A DNA stretch of 36,223 nt from a bacterium (GTDB taxonomy: Bacteria > Muiribacteriota > Ozemobacteria > Ozemobacterales > Ozemobacteraceae): contig JACPTH010000181.1 in assembly GCA_016192885.1 (NCBI GenBank), positions 1 through 36,223 on the forward strand, in the 5' to 3' direction. Position 1 is the first letter of the stretch; each line of letters starts with the position of its first letter. The translations under genes were made by a program, and so were the position numbers. A model generated the notes under the pieces. That model saw only the letters and a program-made list of their open reading frames with translations. It made no database searches and was not told the DNA's origin. Below, piece by piece: positions 7,963 to 16,916 of the stretch.

Positions 7963-9531
7963 ATGAAAATAATTGGAACTACGTTTACCAAGGGGTATAA
8001 GCCCGCGATTTTTCACAATTCCCCGATTCATAGTTTTTTTGAAAATTTGCAAGCCGTTTTGCGATCGATTGATAAAACTGGCGGATTAGACCATCTTTTC
8101 GCGAAGCCCTATTTTGAAGGTGGAGACCTCAGCCAAGCTTCAGAAATAAAATGGATGAGCGAACTTTCCGGCGAACCATCCTCATTTTCTCAGCTTCCAA
8201 AGCCGACCCAGAAGGTTGTGGGCGAAGCCCTGGCGAGGAGTTTGGAAGGCATTCGAGAATACGGTCGCAGTTTTGAAGATTCTTCAGGCTTGGAAAAACA
8301 GTACGCCGATTTCCTAAAAGCGATTTCAATTTCTCCTGAAATGCAGCATGTTATTGTTATCAACGAGAAAATACCTGTTCTTGTTCACTGGGGTTTCATC
8401 CGCGAGGAAACGAATCCCAACCTTGCTCTTTTCGTGGGTTGGACCGACATGATTGCTCAACTGAAACCCAAGAGTCCCGATGCTGAAAAAAAACCTGCGA
8501 TACAAGGCGAAACAAATCCGGTAAATGAAAAGAAAAACGCCGCTCAACCCGAACCTGAGAAAAAAGCCCCGACTTCAGAGCAAACACCAAAGGAAAGCCT
8601 CGAAAAGCAACCCCCATCAAAGGAAAAAGTTCCTCCCATTCAACCCGAGCCTACTCCCGTAAAGAAAAGGTCATCTACAAAAAAATACGGATGGGTAAAG
8701 TGGTTGGCAATCCTTTTGGCGATTATTATTGTACTTCTTCTCCTTTTAAGGAAGTTAAGACCCCCTCCCTTAGTTATTCCATCAAACAAGCAACCTTCAC
8801 AGCCATCTTTAACCGGAGGAAATTCTTCCGGCCAACCTCCGTCGTCGTTGGTAGGCGCTGGTGGTGGTGGTTCAGGTGGCGGGGGCGGCGGGTCAGGCTC
8901 CGGCGGCGCGGGGTCTGCTGGAAGTGCCGGTTCCGGCGCAGGCGGTTCAGGGTCAGGCTCCGGCGGTTCAGGGTCGAACTCCGGGGCTGGAGCCGGCAAC
9001 GGGGGGGCGTCAGGCGGGCAGCAAGGCGGGTTCCCTTCCGCTCAACCTTCTAACGGAGTTGGGGGCGGAAACGCTTCTTCGCCTAATTCGGTAGCCCCAT
9101 CTAGTAATGCTTCACAATCCGCTCAAACTCCGAAACATCCTAAAGTACCAATAAAAAAAACGACCCAACCGAAAGTTTCTAATCCAAATCAAAATCACCA
9201 AACAAAGAAACCTCCAGTTCCAAAGACCCCTCCAGCTCAACCTTTGTTGATTTCCCTGGAAGTCGTCGGAACAAAGGACCAAACCCTAATTTCCTCCCCC
9301 CCCGATCCGGGGACGCAATGGAAACTAGTTCCCGACAAAGGCGGCGCATTTGACCCTGCTTTGGCGTATTTTTTAAATTCGGGTCAAAGAAACCAGGCGC
9401 GGGGTCCCAAAGTTACTCTTCACTTGATTCCGGCATCCAAGGAATATTCGGTAAAAGTTGTGGCCAAGGGTACAACCGGAATCCAAACCACCTACCATTT
9501 CAAGGTCAAATCCGGAAAGAGTGAACCGTAA
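7963..9531 (+). CDS. srfA: SrfA-like single-pass membrane protein
   Basis: The call rests on operon partners and on an N-terminal domain that resembles SrfA as I remember it: an acidic/Trp segment (EIKWMSELSG), then HVIVINEKIPVLVHWGF near residues 127-146, a position where SrfA proteins carry a similar G/K-x-PV-x-x-x-WGF string. A Pro/Lys/Glu-rich region (about 170-240) leads to one transmembrane helix at about 246-264 flanked by Lys/Arg. A Gly/Ser low-complexity linker (about 295-355) and a Pro-rich linker precede a C-terminal beta domain (about 425-522). Topology is probably N-in, with the C-terminal domain in the periplasm. No clear ribosome site precedes the ATG; a microrepeat sits there instead. 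Confidence 0.65.
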   Translation: MKIIGTTFTKGYKPAIFHNSPIHSFFENLQAVLRSIDKTGGLDHLFAKPYFEGGDLSQASEIKWMSELSGEPSSFSQLPKPTQKVVGEALARSLEGIREYGRSFEDSSGLEKQYADFLKAISISPEMQHVIVINEKIPVLVHWGFIREETNPNLALFVGWTDMIAQLKPKSPDAEKKPAIQGETNPVNEKKNAAQPEPEKKAPTSEQTPKESLEKQPPSKEKVPPIQPEPTPVKKRSSTKKYGWVKWLAILLAIIIVLLLLLRKLRPPPLVIPSNKQPSQPSLTGGNSSGQPPSSLVGAGGGGSGGGGGGSGSGGAGSAGSAGSGAGGSGSGSGGSGSNSGAGAGNGGASGGQQGGFPSAQPSNGVGGGNASSPNSVAPSSNASQSAQTPKHPKVPIKKTTQPKVSNPNQNHQTKKPPVPKTPPAQPLLISLEVVGTKDQTLISSPPDPGTQWKLVPDKGGAFDPALAYFLNSGQRNQARGPKVTLHLIPASKEYSVKVVAKGTTGIQTTYHFKVKSGKSEP

Positions 9532-9544
9532 GGGAGAATTATTG

Positions 9545-12028
9545 ATGGAAGCCGACATTCTAAAACCCAACGAGCAAAAAGTAGTTGAAATGGCAAGAGG
9601 GTTGGAAGACATTCTTCAACAAAGTCTTGGCTGGGCTCAAACACACCTTAAGCAACCCCAAGTTCAGTCTTTTATTCTAAAAACTTTGCAACAAAAAAAG
9701 GGCACCGCGAAAAAAATCCTTGATTCAGCCTATAGGCCTATCGCCCTGGGCGTTTTTGGGTCGAGTCAATGCGGAAAGTCATATCTCGTATCCGAATTAA
9801 TTAAGGGTGACCAAAAGGCGCTTGAGATTTACATTAGCGGGAAGAATGGAACGCCGGTTTTAAAGGATTATTTGGAGACAATAAATCCTGCCGGCGGAAG
9901 AGAAAGCACCGCGCTAATTACGCGTTTCACTAAACGCCCATACGCCGAAGTTCGCGGGTGTTCCATACACGCTCGGCTTATCAGTCGCACAGATATTATT
10001 AAAATTCTCTTAAACGGGTTTCTTTTCGAATGCGTGTCCGATTTCACCCCCTCCGCGGATGATCTTCTTAAGCTGAAAAATTCCTTTCGAGGAATTCCTC
10101 GTGACCCCGTTCCCGTATTTAGCGCTGATGATATTTGGGACATCCAAGATTATGCCAAGCGCCACTTTCGCAACCAGTTTTTAAAAATGCTTGAAGATAT
10201 AAATTATAAATTGACCGAGTTGTATAGGTCACTGCATAAGGCTTTGGGAGACCTTGGAGACCAGGTGGTCGGGCTTTATGACGAATCCCTTGTCCCTCGG
10301 GAAAAAAGCATCATTGATATTGAACGTTTATATTCCCTAGGGAAACCTGGAAACCGAAAGTGCGCGGTAGTTCCAGCGAGCGGGGGAGCCGTAGAATTTG
10401 ATACTTCGTTTTTGTGCGCTCTCACCCGAGAGCTAATTTTAAAAGTTCCCCAGGAAGTAACGAATTCCTTGCTTGACCAAATGGACGTCCTTGATTTTCC
10501 CGGGGCACGCTCGCGAGAACAAGTTTTTGACCAAAGTAAACTTGCTTCAGACCCCTTGGCGTTATCGGAGGTTTTTAAACGCGGGAAAGTCGCGTACTTG
10601 TTCGACCGGTCTTCCGACGACCGCGATATAACGGGGTTGGTTCTTTGCCAGGAAGGAGGTCCCCAAGAAGCTAAATCCCTTCCGTACATGATTAACAAAT
10701 GGATTGAATGGAGCCATGGACCGAATCCAAAATCCCGCCAAGGAAAACCGCTTCTTCTTTTTCACGTTTTTACCAAATTCGATCTCGACCTTATCTGGAA
10801 AAAGGGGGAAGACCAGAACGTTCGTTGGGAAAGCAGGTTAAAAAGTAACTTTGAAGAGTTTTTTGGAAGAGCGGGCGATTGGGTCGTAAATTGGGATGAG
10901 ACCGGCGCTTTTCGAAATTGTTTTTGGGTGAGAAATCCGAACGTTCAGCAAACCGTTTTTGGTCGCAAGGACGGGTTGGAATTTATTAGGGAAGAAACTC
11001 AATTGGCCGAAACGAAAGCGCAATATTGCCGCCATGAACTTGTTCGAAAACATTTCCGGAATCCGGAAGAAGCCTGGGACGAAGCCGCTAGCCCTAACCA
11101 TGCCGGGATTCCTTATCTTAAAGATCGAATTAGAAAGACTATTGAGCCGAACTCTAAGGTCATTCAACTTGGAAGCAATATTCAAGCAATTCTTCATGAT
11201 GTTAAAACGCATCTAAAGCCTTATCACGTGGGTGACGACGTTAGTCAAGCGCGTTTGGCCGCGGAAGAGAGAGCTAAGAAACGCCTTTCCGCCTTGATGA
11301 AGGCGATGCCGACCAGATATTCTCTCGCATTTATGCTTGACCACGAGCGATTCGCGATATCCGAAAAAACGGTCGCGATGATTTACGATTCCATCGTAAA
11401 CCCGATGATTGACGAGAAAAGCGACGATGAGAAAGATTCAAGTTCACTTTCCATTGAATCTCCTCGTTTTGATGAAAGTATTTTTGAGATTCCCGGAGTC
11501 GAAACACAAAAAGAGCCTGAAAAAGTTGCTAAGCCTCCAATGAAGAAGGGGGATTTGTTCGCAAAAGCCGTAATAGACCGTTGGCACGAGCAGTTAATTC
11601 AAATGACCGCCGATCTGGAATTCCAAAGGGAAATCGAGCTTGATTCAGAATGGTTAACCGATATTACCCAGGAGTTAATGAAGGGGGCTTCAAGGTTTTC
11701 CTTGTACGAAAAGATATCAGAAGACAGCGATAAAAGACTAAATTCCCCGGCTTCAACAAAATTAATGCGAATGCAGTCGGCTTCGACCGCTGCGCTTTTG
11801 AACCGATTTGTAACTGAATTGGGCCAGGCAAGAAAAGAAATCCAGATTCCAAAAGGCCCTCCGAAAGCCAACCTTTCGGCAAAATCATATCCCGGACTTG
11901 CGATTTACCAGCATTGGACGATGTCGCTAATAAAGCTCTTCAAGGATAATATCGCCGAAGGCGACAAGATAGATGAGGAAAGCAATTCAAAACTAAAGCG
12001 CATTTTAGATTTTTCCATTCAGTCATAG
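9545..12028 (+). CDS. srfC: SrfC-like P-loop GTPase-fold protein
   Basis: A member of the SrfC virulence-factor group (Virul_Fac, PF10139 type). GGGAG ends about eight bases before the ATG at 9545; longer in-frame starts would overlap srfA. A Walker A loop (GVFGSSQCGKS) is near residues 70-80, a DxPG switch motif (DVLDFPGARSR) near 315-325, and a TKxD-like base-recognition motif (FTKFDLDL) near 408. This is the order seen in dynamin/septin-like GTPases. The C-terminal half is helical and charged, with no membrane segment. Family length is normal (827 aa). It closes the operon: a 167-base gap precedes tgt. I infer nucleotide-dependent assembly with SrfA and SrfB. Confidence 0.83.
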   Translation: MEADILKPNEQKVVEMARGLEDILQQSLGWAQTHLKQPQVQSFILKTLQQKKGTAKKILDSAYRPIALGVFGSSQCGKSYLVSELIKGDQKALEIYISGKNGTPVLKDYLETINPAGGRESTALITRFTKRPYAEVRGCSIHARLISRTDIIKILLNGFLFECVSDFTPSADDLLKLKNSFRGIPRDPVPVFSADDIWDIQDYAKRHFRNQFLKMLEDINYKLTELYRSLHKALGDLGDQVVGLYDESLVPREKSIIDIERLYSLGKPGNRKCAVVPASGGAVEFDTSFLCALTRELILKVPQEVTNSLLDQMDVLDFPGARSREQVFDQSKLASDPLALSEVFKRGKVAYLFDRSSDDRDITGLVLCQEGGPQEAKSLPYMINKWIEWSHGPNPKSRQGKPLLLFHVFTKFDLDLIWKKGEDQNVRWESRLKSNFEEFFGRAGDWVVNWDETGAFRNCFWVRNPNVQQTVFGRKDGLEFIREETQLAETKAQYCRHELVRKHFRNPEEAWDEAASPNHAGIPYLKDRIRKTIEPNSKVIQLGSNIQAILHDVKTHLKPYHVGDDVSQARLAAEERAKKRLSALMKAMPTRYSLAFMLDHERFAISEKTVAMIYDSIVNPMIDEKSDDEKDSSSLSIESPRFDESIFEIPGVETQKEPEKVAKPPMKKGDLFAKAVIDRWHEQLIQMTADLEFQREIELDSEWLTDITQELMKGASRFSLYEKISEDSDKRLNSPASTKLMRMQSASTAALLNRFVTELGQARKEIQIPKGPPKANLSAKSYPGLAIYQHWTMSLIKLFKDNIAEGDKIDEESNSKLKRILDFSIQS

Positions 12029-12195
12029 TTTCTGATTAACAAAACCTATCCTTTACCCACAGAAACTTACCGAAAAAATCAACTTTCCGAGCCATTGTTT
12101 TGTCTTGGATTTCATTGATTCGAAGGGCATTTCCAACACCCAAATTATCAATTGCTTCAATTCAAAAATTTCGTTAACATTGATCGGGTAAAAAA

Positions 12196-13332
12196 ATGAT
12201 TTCATTTTCAATTGAAAAAAATTCCTCCGAATGTAGCGGAAGAACAGGAGTTCTTCGAACCCGTCGCGGAGAAATCCAAACTCCGATTTTCATGCCCGTC
12301 GGAACGCATGGGGTCGTTAAAACCCTTTCTCCAAAGGAGTTATCCGATGTCGGAGCCCGGATCATTCTAGCGAACACTTATCATTTGTTTCTTCGACCCG
12401 GATTAAGCACGCTCGACCATTTTGGAGGCCTCCATAGAATGATGTCCTGGAACGGACCAATTCTTACCGATTCCGGCGGATTTCAGGCCTTTTCTTTAAA
12501 GGCGATCAATTCAATCTCCGATAGCGGAATTAAATTCGTTTCTCACCTCGATGGGTCAAGTTATGAACTAACCCCTGAAGAATCCATGCGTATCCAGCGA
12601 ACCATCGGCTCAGAAATAATTATGTGTCTTGACGAATGCACGGATTATCCCGCCACCGAGGAAGAAGCAAGGACCGCGATGCTTCGTTCCGTAAATTGGG
12701 CGCAAAGATGTCGAAACGACCACCCCCCCAATAGAAATGAACAAGCTCTTTTCGGGATTATTCAAGGGTCCACCAATCTTAATTTGCGATTCGAATCTCT
12801 CGAAAGAACGTTGCCTATTGGTTTTGAAGGGCTGGCAATAGGGGGCTTGTCGGTCGGAGAACCGAAGGAAGAAATGATCGAAATTCTTGATCAGATTGTC
12901 GAAAAAATTCCCTCTCATCTTCCTCGATACTTAATGGGAGTCGGAACCCCCAAAGATCTCTTCATGGGAATAGAGCGAGGAATCGATATGTTCGACTGCG
13001 TAATGCCGACCCGAATAGCACGTCACGGATCGGTTTACACCCAACGCGGAAGAATAGATATTACCGCCAGCCGTTTTAAGAATTGTACTGAACCGCTTGA
13101 TTCAAAATGTTTTTGTTACGCCTGTCAAACATTTTCCCGTGGTTACCTGAGGCATCTTTTTCAAAATAAGGAGATGCTTGGAATGAGAATGGCCAGTCTC
13201 CATAATTTGGCTTTTATGTTGAACTTGACAAACCGGATTCGAAAAGCGCTAAATGAAGGAAAGTTTTTAGGCTTTAAAAAAGATTTTTTTGAAGAGTATG
13301 ATTCAAAGGAGGGAGTTTATGCCAGATCCTAA
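12196..13332 (+). CDS. tgt: Queuine tRNA-ribosyltransferase (tRNA-guanine transglycosylase)
   Basis: Exchanges guanine at position 34 of GUN-anticodon tRNAs for the queuosine precursor preQ1, in the cytoplasm. The 378-aa length is typical. The substrate-binding DSGGFQ motif has Asp at residue 92. The nucleophilic Asp lies in the MFDCVMPTR motif near 268, followed by ARHGSVYT. The zinc site Cys-x-Cys-x2-Cys plus His is in the CFCYAC...RHLF segment near 308-325. No queuosine synthesis gene is adjacent. The stop overlaps the next gene by 14 bases, so it heads an operon. Confidence 0.97.
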   Translation: MISFSIEKNSSECSGRTGVLRTRRGEIQTPIFMPVGTHGVVKTLSPKELSDVGARIILANTYHLFLRPGLSTLDHFGGLHRMMSWNGPILTDSGGFQAFSLKAINSISDSGIKFVSHLDGSSYELTPEESMRIQRTIGSEIIMCLDECTDYPATEEEARTAMLRSVNWAQRCRNDHPPNRNEQALFGIIQGSTNLNLRFESLERTLPIGFEGLAIGGLSVGEPKEEMIEILDQIVEKIPSHLPRYLMGVGTPKDLFMGIERGIDMFDCVMPTRIARHGSVYTQRGRIDITASRFKNCTEPLDSKCFCYACQTFSRGYLRHLFQNKEMLGMRMASLHNLAFMLNLTNRIRKALNEGKFLGFKKDFFEEYDSKEGVYARS

Positions 13333-13876
13333 CCAAGAAAAGGCCCTTTTGAAGAAAGCCATGGAATTTTTTAGATCCGGCGATCTTGAAAATGCCGAGA
13401 AAAAGTTTAACGAGTTTATCGAAAATTATCCTAAAAGTGAAGTGATTGACAATGCCTGTTACAATCTCGCCCAAGTATACATGAAGCTTGGTGAAAAGCA
13501 GAAAGCCTTGGAATGGTTAAATTACTTGCTCAAGCATTTTTCGAAAAGCGACGCATGTTACATGGCAAAAGATGAGCAAATAGCGTTAATGCAAGAACTT
13601 GGCATTGCCCCTTCGGAGATTCCCGACGATCTATTTCAATCGGGGAAGAAAGCGTATGCTGCGGGAGAATTTGACCAAGCGGAAGAAATTTTCCTGTCCT
13701 TTATTCAAAAATACCCTGATTGCGACCTTTTGGATAACGTTCATTTTAACCTCGCTTTAATCTACAAGAAACGCGGAGATATCGAAAAAGCAAAACAGCA
13801 AGTTGACATTATTCTGGAGCGATTCCCGGAAAGCGATTCCGCAACCTATGCCCAAGATTTGCTTTTAGAAGATTAA
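13319..13876 (+). CDS. Cytoplasmic TPR protein (BamD/YbgF-like repeats)
   Basis: The start at 13319 is chosen because a near-perfect AAGGAGGGAG lies just upstream and inside the end of tgt. The 185-aa product is almost wholly tetratricopeptide repeats: units near residues 8-40, 45-75, 108-140 and 145-178, each with the A/G-x3-F/Y and P-ending pattern (ENYPKS, KYPDCD, RFPESD). Repeats of this kind occur in YbgF and BamD, but there is no signal peptide or lipobox, so it is probably a cytoplasmic scaffold. The tight coupling to tgt and the kinase suggests co-expression without saying what it binds. Confidence 0.8.
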   Translation: MPDPNQEKALLKKAMEFFRSGDLENAEKKFNEFIENYPKSEVIDNACYNLAQVYMKLGEKQKALEWLNYLLKHFSKSDACYMAKDEQIALMQELGIAPSEIPDDLFQSGKKAYAAGEFDQAEEIFLSFIQKYPDCDLLDNVHFNLALIYKKRGDIEKAKQQVDIILERFPESDSATYAQDLLLED

Positions 13877-13879
13877 GGC

Positions 13880-14491
13880 GTGGTTATCCCTCTACCAACT
13901 GTCATTTTCGTGGTTGGATTGGCGGGCACAGGCAAAACAACATTTTCAAAGCTTCTTGCAGAAAAATTAGAAAACTCTTTCTTGATTAACAAGGATTCGA
14001 TTAACAACTCATTCCTTATTAAAAAATTCATTGTTGAGGATCGGCCCCCAAAAATACTGAAAAATCTTTCGTATTGTCGCGCAAGTAAATTTTATTTCGA
14101 CCATGTTAGAATGCAGTCATACCTTTGCATGTTAAATTTGGCTGCGGATAATCTAAAAATCGGAAAACACCCAATTCTAGACGGGAATTTTACCAAGGAA
14201 ATAATTAACGGCAACTTTAAGCGAAATTTTCTCCCTTTTTTTGAAAAAACACCCGGGCACTCCGCGAAAGTGATTCTTTGTACAAGCGAGGAGAAAACCC
14301 TGAAAGCGAGGATTCTCTCTAGGGCTTTAAAAAGAGATCGGGAAAAAACGCTTTCAGCGGAATCTTGGAGCGATTTTTTTTCTCAACAAACCGCCATTGA
14401 AATCGAATTGGAAGGTGTTGACCATTTTAAGATCGAAACAACGACGGATTCTAAACAGGTTTTAGAAAAAGCGTTGAGCTTTATTCTGTAG
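13880..14491 (+). CDS. P-loop kinase-like ATPase (AAA_33 type)
   Basis: A GTG start lies three bases after the upstream stop; no separate ribosome site is apparent, so coupled translation is likely. Walker A (GLAGTGKTTF) sits at about residues 12-21. An Asp-rich segment (ILDGNFTKE) near 96-104 fits the Walker B/substrate region of small-molecule or zeta-toxin-like kinases. An arginine-rich lid (RILSRALKRDREK) lies near 149-161. The length (203 aa) suits AAA_33 or gluconate/adenylylsulfate-kinase-like proteins. The substrate cannot be named. The gene is in the tgt operon; the next gene starts 13 bases downstream. Confidence 0.72.
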   Translation: MVIPLPTVIFVVGLAGTGKTTFSKLLAEKLENSFLINKDSINNSFLIKKFIVEDRPPKILKNLSYCRASKFYFDHVRMQSYLCMLNLAADNLKIGKHPILDGNFTKEIINGNFKRNFLPFFEKTPGHSAKVILCTSEEKTLKARILSRALKRDREKTLSAESWSDFFSQQTAIEIELEGVDHFKIETTTDSKQVLEKALSFIL

Positions 14492-14504
14492 GTGATTTTC
14501 CTTC

Positions 14505-16376
14505 GTGATTGACCGTCTCATCAAAAATTGGGTTCCCTATTGGCCTGGTTTCCTGGTCTTGGTGGTTCCTTTCCTTTGGACGGCAAGCGAAACTTTTACC
14601 ATCTCCTTTATACAAATTGCGTCATTGCTTCTTTTAATTCTTCTTTTGCAAACACATTATTTTCAGTACGGAAGCGAAGCCTCCCAAAGATTCTTTCAGA
14701 TGTGTCTAGCTTGGTTGGTAATTTTGGGAATCTCTGCAATCCTTTCTGTAGACCCAACCACTTCCATTCCGATTTTCGTAAAAATAATTGGCTTGGCCCT
14801 AACTTGCGGAAGCATTAGATACTGTCTTTATCATGAAAGAACATCTGCGATACTTTTCATGGGGGCATCAATCTCTGCTCTTGCTCACGGCCTTTTTGGA
14901 GTATTTGAATATTTTCAAGGATTGCCTGTTCCCCCCTCGTGGCTTGACCCTGGAATGGCCGGAATCATACGCACGAGAGTCGCGGGAATTTTTGGAGATC
15001 CTAACATTTATGGGGTTTACCTTGGAGCATTGATTCCATTTATCGTTGCGGGAATCTTTATCCACCCCAATCAGGTAGCTTTTACGATTTTTTTCTCCAT
15101 CTGTCTATTTTTTGGCGGACTGGGTCTTCTTCTAAGCTTTTCCAGAGGCGCTTATTTGTCCGCAATTGCAGGCCTTGTGATTTTGGTCGCCATAAAGAAG
15201 CCGGCGTTCAATTGGAATTCTCGTAAAAAAGCCATTTCTGCGGTATTTATGGCCCTTTTCCTGGTTTTTCTTATAGGGCCTTTTAAGTACCGGTTTTTAA
15301 GCATTGTTAACCCCAAAGACATGACTCTTTCTCAACGGACCCTGATAAATAAAGGAATCTGGAATGCTTTCCCGTCAGTTCCTATATTTGGTTTCGGTCT
15401 TCACTCTTTCAATCAGGTTTATCCACGCTTTCGGGTAGTGGGCGGGGACTACCCTATGAATGCCCACAACGAATTTCTTCAATCATATTTTGAATGCGGT
15501 CTAATTTCGGTAATTTTTTTAATTGGTATGTGCGGGATACTTTTTTTTCAATTGGGCTGCTGGCTAAAAGGCAGCCGCGAACGTATTTCTTGGGAAAACG
15601 CATCTTCCGCAAGCGTTTTTATTACTTTTTTTGTACAAAATATGAGCGGGTTTTCCGACCGAATTTTCCCCACATCCATCTTGCTTGCGGTAGCCATCGG
15701 GGGAATCTTAAATGGGATGAAAGGCGAGTCTCCCTTTCAAAAATTTTCCGCTTATCACAGGTACTTCAAATGGATTGGAACGATTTTTGTGGCGCTTTTT
15801 CTCCTTTTTACGTTGAAAAATCTATACGTCCAAGTATCAATTTCGGAGGCATCTTTGGCTGTTAGGTTTGATCGATTTCTTACGGCGCAAGACATTCTTC
15901 AGGGAGTTGAAAGGATCCAAAGCAATAACCCGGTGATTCATTACCAGATGTCCGGAATCGATGAAGCCATGGGAAGGCCCGCAAGCGCCGTTGTCAGAAT
16001 TGAAAGAGCTATCGCTCTCAATCCAACCGAAGCTTTGTTTTGGGTAAAAAGATCCCGGCTTGCCCGGAAGTACAAGTTCGGGAAGGCAAATGAATACTTT
16101 CTGGAGGCAATTAAATTGGACCCGGCCTCGGAGCATTTTAGGTTGGAAATGGCATCTATACTAGCGTCTGAAGGAAAACTCACCGAAGCCATGGAACAGC
16201 TAGATTTGGCCTTGAGTTTTTCTCCTCAATTTGATGAGGTGTATAAAGCTTACAAAGAAGTAAAGAAACAAAAAGAGATTTTGAAATTCGCTTGGGAAAA
16301 ACAAATGAAAAAAGAAGCGGACGAATCAATCCCGGCTTGGAATGGAATCTCAGGTTCCCCCCCTTCTGAAAGATAA
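14505..16376 (+). CDS. O-antigen ligase-like polytopic protein with C-terminal TPR
   Basis: Starts at GTG 14505 with AGGTGA about nine bases upstream. Residues 1-440 hold about eleven to twelve hydrophobic helices. The Wzy/WaaL-type region contains FSRGAYLSAIAGL near 210 and the periplasmic-loop signature AHNEFLQSYFECG near 320, which is the conserved H-N-x2-L-x4-E-x-G pattern. Residues about 480-600 form TPR units (an A/G-rich helix pair, NPTEALFW, DPASEHFR). Such fusions are common in PglL/WaaL/Wzy-like glycan ligases. I infer transfer or polymerisation of lipid-linked glycans at the periplasmic face. The acceptor is unknown and no glycosyltransferase is adjacent. Confidence 0.82.
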   Translation: MIDRLIKNWVPYWPGFLVLVVPFLWTASETFTISFIQIASLLLLILLLQTHYFQYGSEASQRFFQMCLAWLVILGISAILSVDPTTSIPIFVKIIGLALTCGSIRYCLYHERTSAILFMGASISALAHGLFGVFEYFQGLPVPPSWLDPGMAGIIRTRVAGIFGDPNIYGVYLGALIPFIVAGIFIHPNQVAFTIFFSICLFFGGLGLLLSFSRGAYLSAIAGLVILVAIKKPAFNWNSRKKAISAVFMALFLVFLIGPFKYRFLSIVNPKDMTLSQRTLINKGIWNAFPSVPIFGFGLHSFNQVYPRFRVVGGDYPMNAHNEFLQSYFECGLISVIFLIGMCGILFFQLGCWLKGSRERISWENASSASVFITFFVQNMSGFSDRIFPTSILLAVAIGGILNGMKGESPFQKFSAYHRYFKWIGTIFVALFLLFTLKNLYVQVSISEASLAVRFDRFLTAQDILQGVERIQSNNPVIHYQMSGIDEAMGRPASAVVRIERAIALNPTEALFWVKRSRLARKYKFGKANEYFLEAIKLDPASEHFRLEMASILASEGKLTEAMEQLDLALSFSPQFDEVYKAYKEVKKQKEILKFAWEKQMKKEADESIPAWNGISGSPPSER

Positions 16377-16398
16377 TTCACAAATTCGGAGATTTTTC

Positions 16399-16833
16399 AT
16401 GAAAATTCTAGTGCTTAATGGGCCCAATCTTAACCTTCTCGGAACTCGCCAACCGGAAATCTATGGCTCCGAAACCCTTTCTTCGATCGAGCAAAGATTG
16501 CAAATGCTTGCCGAAAAACACGGGTGCAACGTAACCTTCTTTCAATCGAATCACGAAGGTGTGCTTATCGATCGAATTCAGGCCGCAAAAGATTTTAACG
16601 CAATCGTGATTAACCCCGGCGGATTAACCTACAGTAGCGTTTCCCTGAGAGATGCTTTAGGAGCTCTTCATATCCCCGTTATTGAAGTTCATATTTCAAA
16701 CATTTTCTCGCGGGAGAGATTCAGGGCAAAATCGCTAATATCTCCGATTTGCCGCGGAGTTATATCAGGGTTCGGAGGAGACGGGTATCTACTTGCCCTA
16801 CAAGCCATTTGCGGGTTCCAACCCGGAACATAA
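16399..16833 (+). CDS. aroQ: 3-dehydroquinate dehydratase, type II
   Basis: Third step of the shikimate pathway: dehydration of 3-dehydroquinate in the cytoplasm, by a dodecameric enzyme of 144 aa (normal length). CGGAGA precedes the ATG at 16399. The N-terminal LNGPNLNLLG, Arg17, catalytic Tyr22 in the lid (EIYG), substrate Asn72 (INPGG), the EVHISN motif with His98, and the ERFRAKS Arg are all present. One oddity: the motif usually reading NPGxxTH has Tyr78 in place of the His. The C-terminal GVISGFGGDGYLLAL is standard. It follows the ligase-like gene by 22 bases and appears to end the tgt operon. Confidence 0.93.
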   Translation: MKILVLNGPNLNLLGTRQPEIYGSETLSSIEQRLQMLAEKHGCNVTFFQSNHEGVLIDRIQAAKDFNAIVINPGGLTYSSVSLRDALGALHIPVIEVHISNIFSRERFRAKSLISPICRGVISGFGGDGYLLALQAICGFQPGT

Positions 16834-16855
16834 AGGATATCGGTAACCGTTCAGA

Positions 16856-16914
16856 GGGGTAGAATTCAGAATCCAGAATTCAGCAGTCAGAATGATTGGA
16901 AAGTGGTTAGGAAT
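16856..16914. repeat. Interspersed intergenic repeat, copy 2
   Basis: Nearly identical to 101-159 over 59 bases (one visible mismatch). It lies 23 bases after the aroQ stop. The preceding TAACCGTTCAGAGG is shared with the shorter copy at 24863, which suggests that the family's left end is TAACCGTTCAGAGG. Confidence 0.8.
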
Positions 16915-16916
16915 TA

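Noticed and set aside
8640..8999. Minus-strand Pro/Glu-rich open frame opposite srfA
   Set aside because: It is the mirror of the GC-rich Gly/Ser tract, which suppresses stops on both strands; there is no ribosome site and no domain.
8861..9094. Plus-strand alternative frames through the Gly/Ser tract
   Set aside because: Low-complexity shadow frames of srfA with biased composition.
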